The position numbers and the translations under genes were made by a program. This document shows positions 5,460 to 7,011 of a DNA stretch of 7,011 nucleotides, one piece after another. The notes under the pieces are model-generated. The model did not search any database and was not told where the DNA came from. It was given only the letters and a program-made list of their open reading frames with translations. Source of the DNA: Geodermatophilaceae bacterium (GTDB taxonomy: Bacteria > Actinomycetota > Actinomycetes > Mycobacteriales > Geodermatophilaceae); assembly GCA_013812385.1 (NCBI GenBank), contig JACCTM010000496.1:1-7011 (forward strand), read 5' to 3'. The stretch's first letter is position 1. Each line of letters opens with the position of its first letter.

Positions 5460-6862
5460 GAACGGGATTCGGACAGCGCGGTGTCCAGTCTCCAGAGGTC
5501 TTCGGCGGTCTCCCGGCGCAGGAGCAGGCTCATCTGCCCGTCTCGAACCCCGACAACCGGAGGACGGCTGAGTTGGTTGTAGTTGCTGGCCATCGACCGG
5601 CAGTACGCGCCGGTCCCGGCGACCGCGATCAGGTCGCCAGGGACGAGGTCCTCGGGCAACCAGGCGTCGCGAACGACGATGTCTCCTGTCTCACAATGTT
5701 TTCCGACGACCCGGGCCAGCATGGGACGAGCCGCGCCGGTGCGCGAGGCAAGTGCACAGGTGTAGGTCGCGTCATAGAGGGACGACCGGATGTTGTCACT
5801 CATCCCACCGTCCACCGAGACGTAGGCCCTGGCATGCCCGCCGAGGGCCACCGGCTTGACCGTGCCGACCTCGTAGAGGGAGACGGTGCCCGGACCGGCG
5901 ATGGCCCGACCGGGCTCGACTGCCAGCCGCGGCACCGGAAGCCCGCCGTTGCGGCATTCCTCGGTCACGATGGCGGCCAATGCACCAGCCAGGGCCTTCG
6001 GTTCAGCCGGGTCGTCCTCGGAGAGATAGGCGATTCCGAAGCCGCCGCCGAGGTTCAGCTCGGGCAGCTCGACGCCGTGTTCGTCCCGGATTTCCCGCAT
6101 CAGGGCGACGACGCGATGGGCGGCCACCTCGAAGCCTGCGGTGTCGAAGATCTGCGAGCCGATATGGCTGTGCACCCCGACCAGGTCCAGGCCAGCCAGC
6201 CCGAGGACTCGGCGGATCGCCTCGTGTGCGGCACCGGAGGCCAAGGAGAAGCCGAACTTCTGGTCCTCGTGCGCGGTCGCGATGAACTCGTGGGTATGTG
6301 CTTCAACGCCGACCGTGGCCCGGACCAGCACGTTGACTCGTCGGTCCAGCTCGGCGGTCAGGAAGCCCAGGCGGGCGATCTCCTCGGCGGAGTCCACGAC
6401 GATGCGTCCGACGCCTGTCTCCAGCGCCTGCCGCAACTCGTCGGTGGACTTGTTGTTGCCGTGCAACGAGATCCGGTCTGCCGGAAAGCCAGCCGCCAGG
6501 GCGAGTGCCAGCTCGTTCCCGGTGCAGACGTCGAGGAAGAGTCCCTCCTCGGCGACCCACCGCGCGACCCGACCGCAGAGGAATGCCTTACCGGCGTAGT
6601 GAACGTCGGCGTCTTCGAACGCGTCGGCGAAGTCCCGGCAACGCGAGCGGAAGTCCGCCTCGTCCAGCACGTAGGCCGGGGTGCCCTGATCGGCGGCCAG
6701 CTCCCGGACATCGACACCGGCCAGGTGCAGCACGCCGTCGAGTCGCTCGGCGTTTCGCGGCCAGACCGCGGGGTCCAGGTGATCGAGCGCTGCCGGGATC
6801 CGGGGGGCGCCCTCCGGTACGGCCAGACCCGCGTGCAACGGACCTGCCGGGTGTGCCCTCAC
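5456..6862 (-). CDS. lysA: Diaminopimelate decarboxylase LysA
   Basis: LysA decarboxylates meso-2,6-diaminopimelate to L-lysine, the last step of lysine synthesis. It is a fold-type III PLP enzyme that acts as a dimer. From the GTG at 6862 it has 468 residues. Motifs: YAGKAFL (89-95, Lys92 binding PLP); HGNNKS (134-139); EDQKFG (199-204); HSHIGSQ (231-237); the glycine-rich phosphate loop NLGGGFG (270-276); EPGRAIAGPGT (316-326); SVDGGMSDN (349-357); and KHCETGD (388-394), whose Cys390 completes the partner active site. The frame is open for 25 more codons upstream to an ATG at 6937, but that stretch lies wholly inside argS. The GTG gives the leader RAHPAGPLH that I recall from actinobacterial LysA proteins, overlaps the argS stop by 4 nt and has a GGAG site 5 nt upstream. 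Confidence 0.97.
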   Translation of the reverse strand: MRAHPAGPLHAGLAVPEGAPRIPAALDHLDPAVWPRNAERLDGVLHLAGVDVRELAADQGTPAYVLDEADFRSRCRDFADAFEDADVHYAGKAFLCGRVARWVAEEGLFLDVCTGNELALALAAGFPADRISLHGNNKSTDELRQALETGVGRIVVDSAEEIARLGFLTAELDRRVNVLVRATVGVEAHTHEFIATAHEDQKFGFSLASGAAHEAIRRVLGLAGLDLVGVHSHIGSQIFDTAGFEVAAHRVVALMREIRDEHGVELPELNLGGGFGIAYLSEDDPAEPKALAGALAAIVTEECRNGGLPVPRLAVEPGRAIAGPGTVSLYEVGTVKPVALGGHARAYVSVDGGMSDNIRSSLYDATYTCALASRTGAARPMLARVVGKHCETGDIVVRDAWLPEDLVPGDLIAVAGTGAYCRSMASNYNQLSRPPVVGVRDGQMSLLLRRETAEDLWRLDTALSESRS

Positions 6863-7011
6863 ATCCGCTCCGGTGCCCGGACCCCAAGCAGGGCGAGGCC
6901 GTTGGCCAGGACCATCCGGGTTGCCTCGCAAAGCCATAGCCGGGATGCCATCTCCGGGGCAGGGGCCTCATCGCCACGGGGCAGGATGCGGCAGGCGTCA
7001 TAGAAGCGGTG
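6859..7011 (-). CDS. argS: Arginyl-tRNA synthetase, C-terminal end only (5' part outside the window)
   Basis: The last 50 codons and the TGA stop are present. The translation starts HRFYDACRIL, continues through an ATRMVLANGLALLGV stretch and ends RAPERM. This is the end of the DALR-type anticodon-binding domain of class I arginyl-tRNA synthetases, which charge tRNA-Arg. The helix starting HRFYDACR and the C-terminal GLALLGVRAPERM are typical. The stop overlaps the lysA start by 4 nt (GTGA). argS directly before lysA is a known actinobacterial arrangement, for example in Corynebacterium glutamicum, where the two are co-transcribed. Nothing about the rest of the gene can be judged from here. 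Confidence 0.9.
   Translation of the reverse strand, partial: HRFYDACRILPRGDEAPAPEMASRLWLCEATRMVLANGLALLGVRAPERM
6868..6871 (-). promoter_or_regulatory. Ribosome binding site deciding the lysA start
   Basis: GGAG on the minus strand lies 5 nt before the GTG at 6862, inside the last codons of argS. It favours this GTG over the upstream ATG at 6937. Confidence 0.6.

Noticed and set aside
6863..6937. lysA start at the upstream ATG (25 extra residues)
   Set aside because: The extension lies entirely within argS coding sequence. The GTG at 6862 has a ribosome site, overlaps the argS stop and gives the expected N-terminus.
5573..7003. 476-codon plus-strand frame opposite lysA and argS
   Set aside because: It is an antisense shadow of lysA. 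It resembles no family and is explained by high G/C at third positions on the other strand.

Overview
The window holds a high-GC stretch of ordinary chromosome from an actinobacterium. Three things point to this: the strong G/C preference at third codon positions, GTG starts on several genes, and the gene order argS-lysA-hom-thrC-thrB-rho, which is typical of Actinobacteria such as Mycobacterium and Streptomyces. The very large arginine/asparagine-rich insertion in Rho agrees. I cannot name a genus from the sequence alone. All genes lie on the minus strand, so transcription runs from right to left.

Layout from right to left (5' to 3' for the genes). The last 50 codons of argS (arginyl-tRNA synthetase) enter at 7011 and stop at 6859. 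lysA (diaminopimelate decarboxylase, last step of lysine synthesis) starts on a GTG that overlaps the argS stop by 4 nt. hom (homoserine dehydrogenase with a C-terminal ACT domain) starts on an ATG that overlaps the lysA stop by 4 nt. thrC (threonine synthase) shares one base with the hom stop. thrB (homoserine kinase) starts on a GTG five bases after the thrC stop. These five genes look like one tightly coupled transcription unit. It covers the lysine branch end-point and the path from aspartate semialdehyde through homoserine and O-phosphohomoserine to threonine.

A 242-bp gap (1893-2134) follows thrB and is the only sizeable non-coding stretch. It holds a 10-bp-stem inverted repeat that begins in the thrB stop codon and surrounds a plausible -10 element. 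Several small hairpins lie further down, as does a weakly supported upstream reading frame whose stop overlaps the rho start (GTGA), and a strong ribosome binding site. It reads as the promoter and structured leader of rho.

The left 1.9 kb encodes all but about the last 60 residues of transcription termination factor Rho. Between the N-terminal helix bundle and the RNA-binding OB fold lies a low-complexity insertion of roughly 220 residues. It has no lysine, is very rich in arginine, and contains two families of 18-bp in-frame tandem repeats. I saw no mobile element, CRISPR array, tRNA or rRNA gene. No new multi-gene system is evident; the parts most worth a second look are the rho leader and the Rho insertion.
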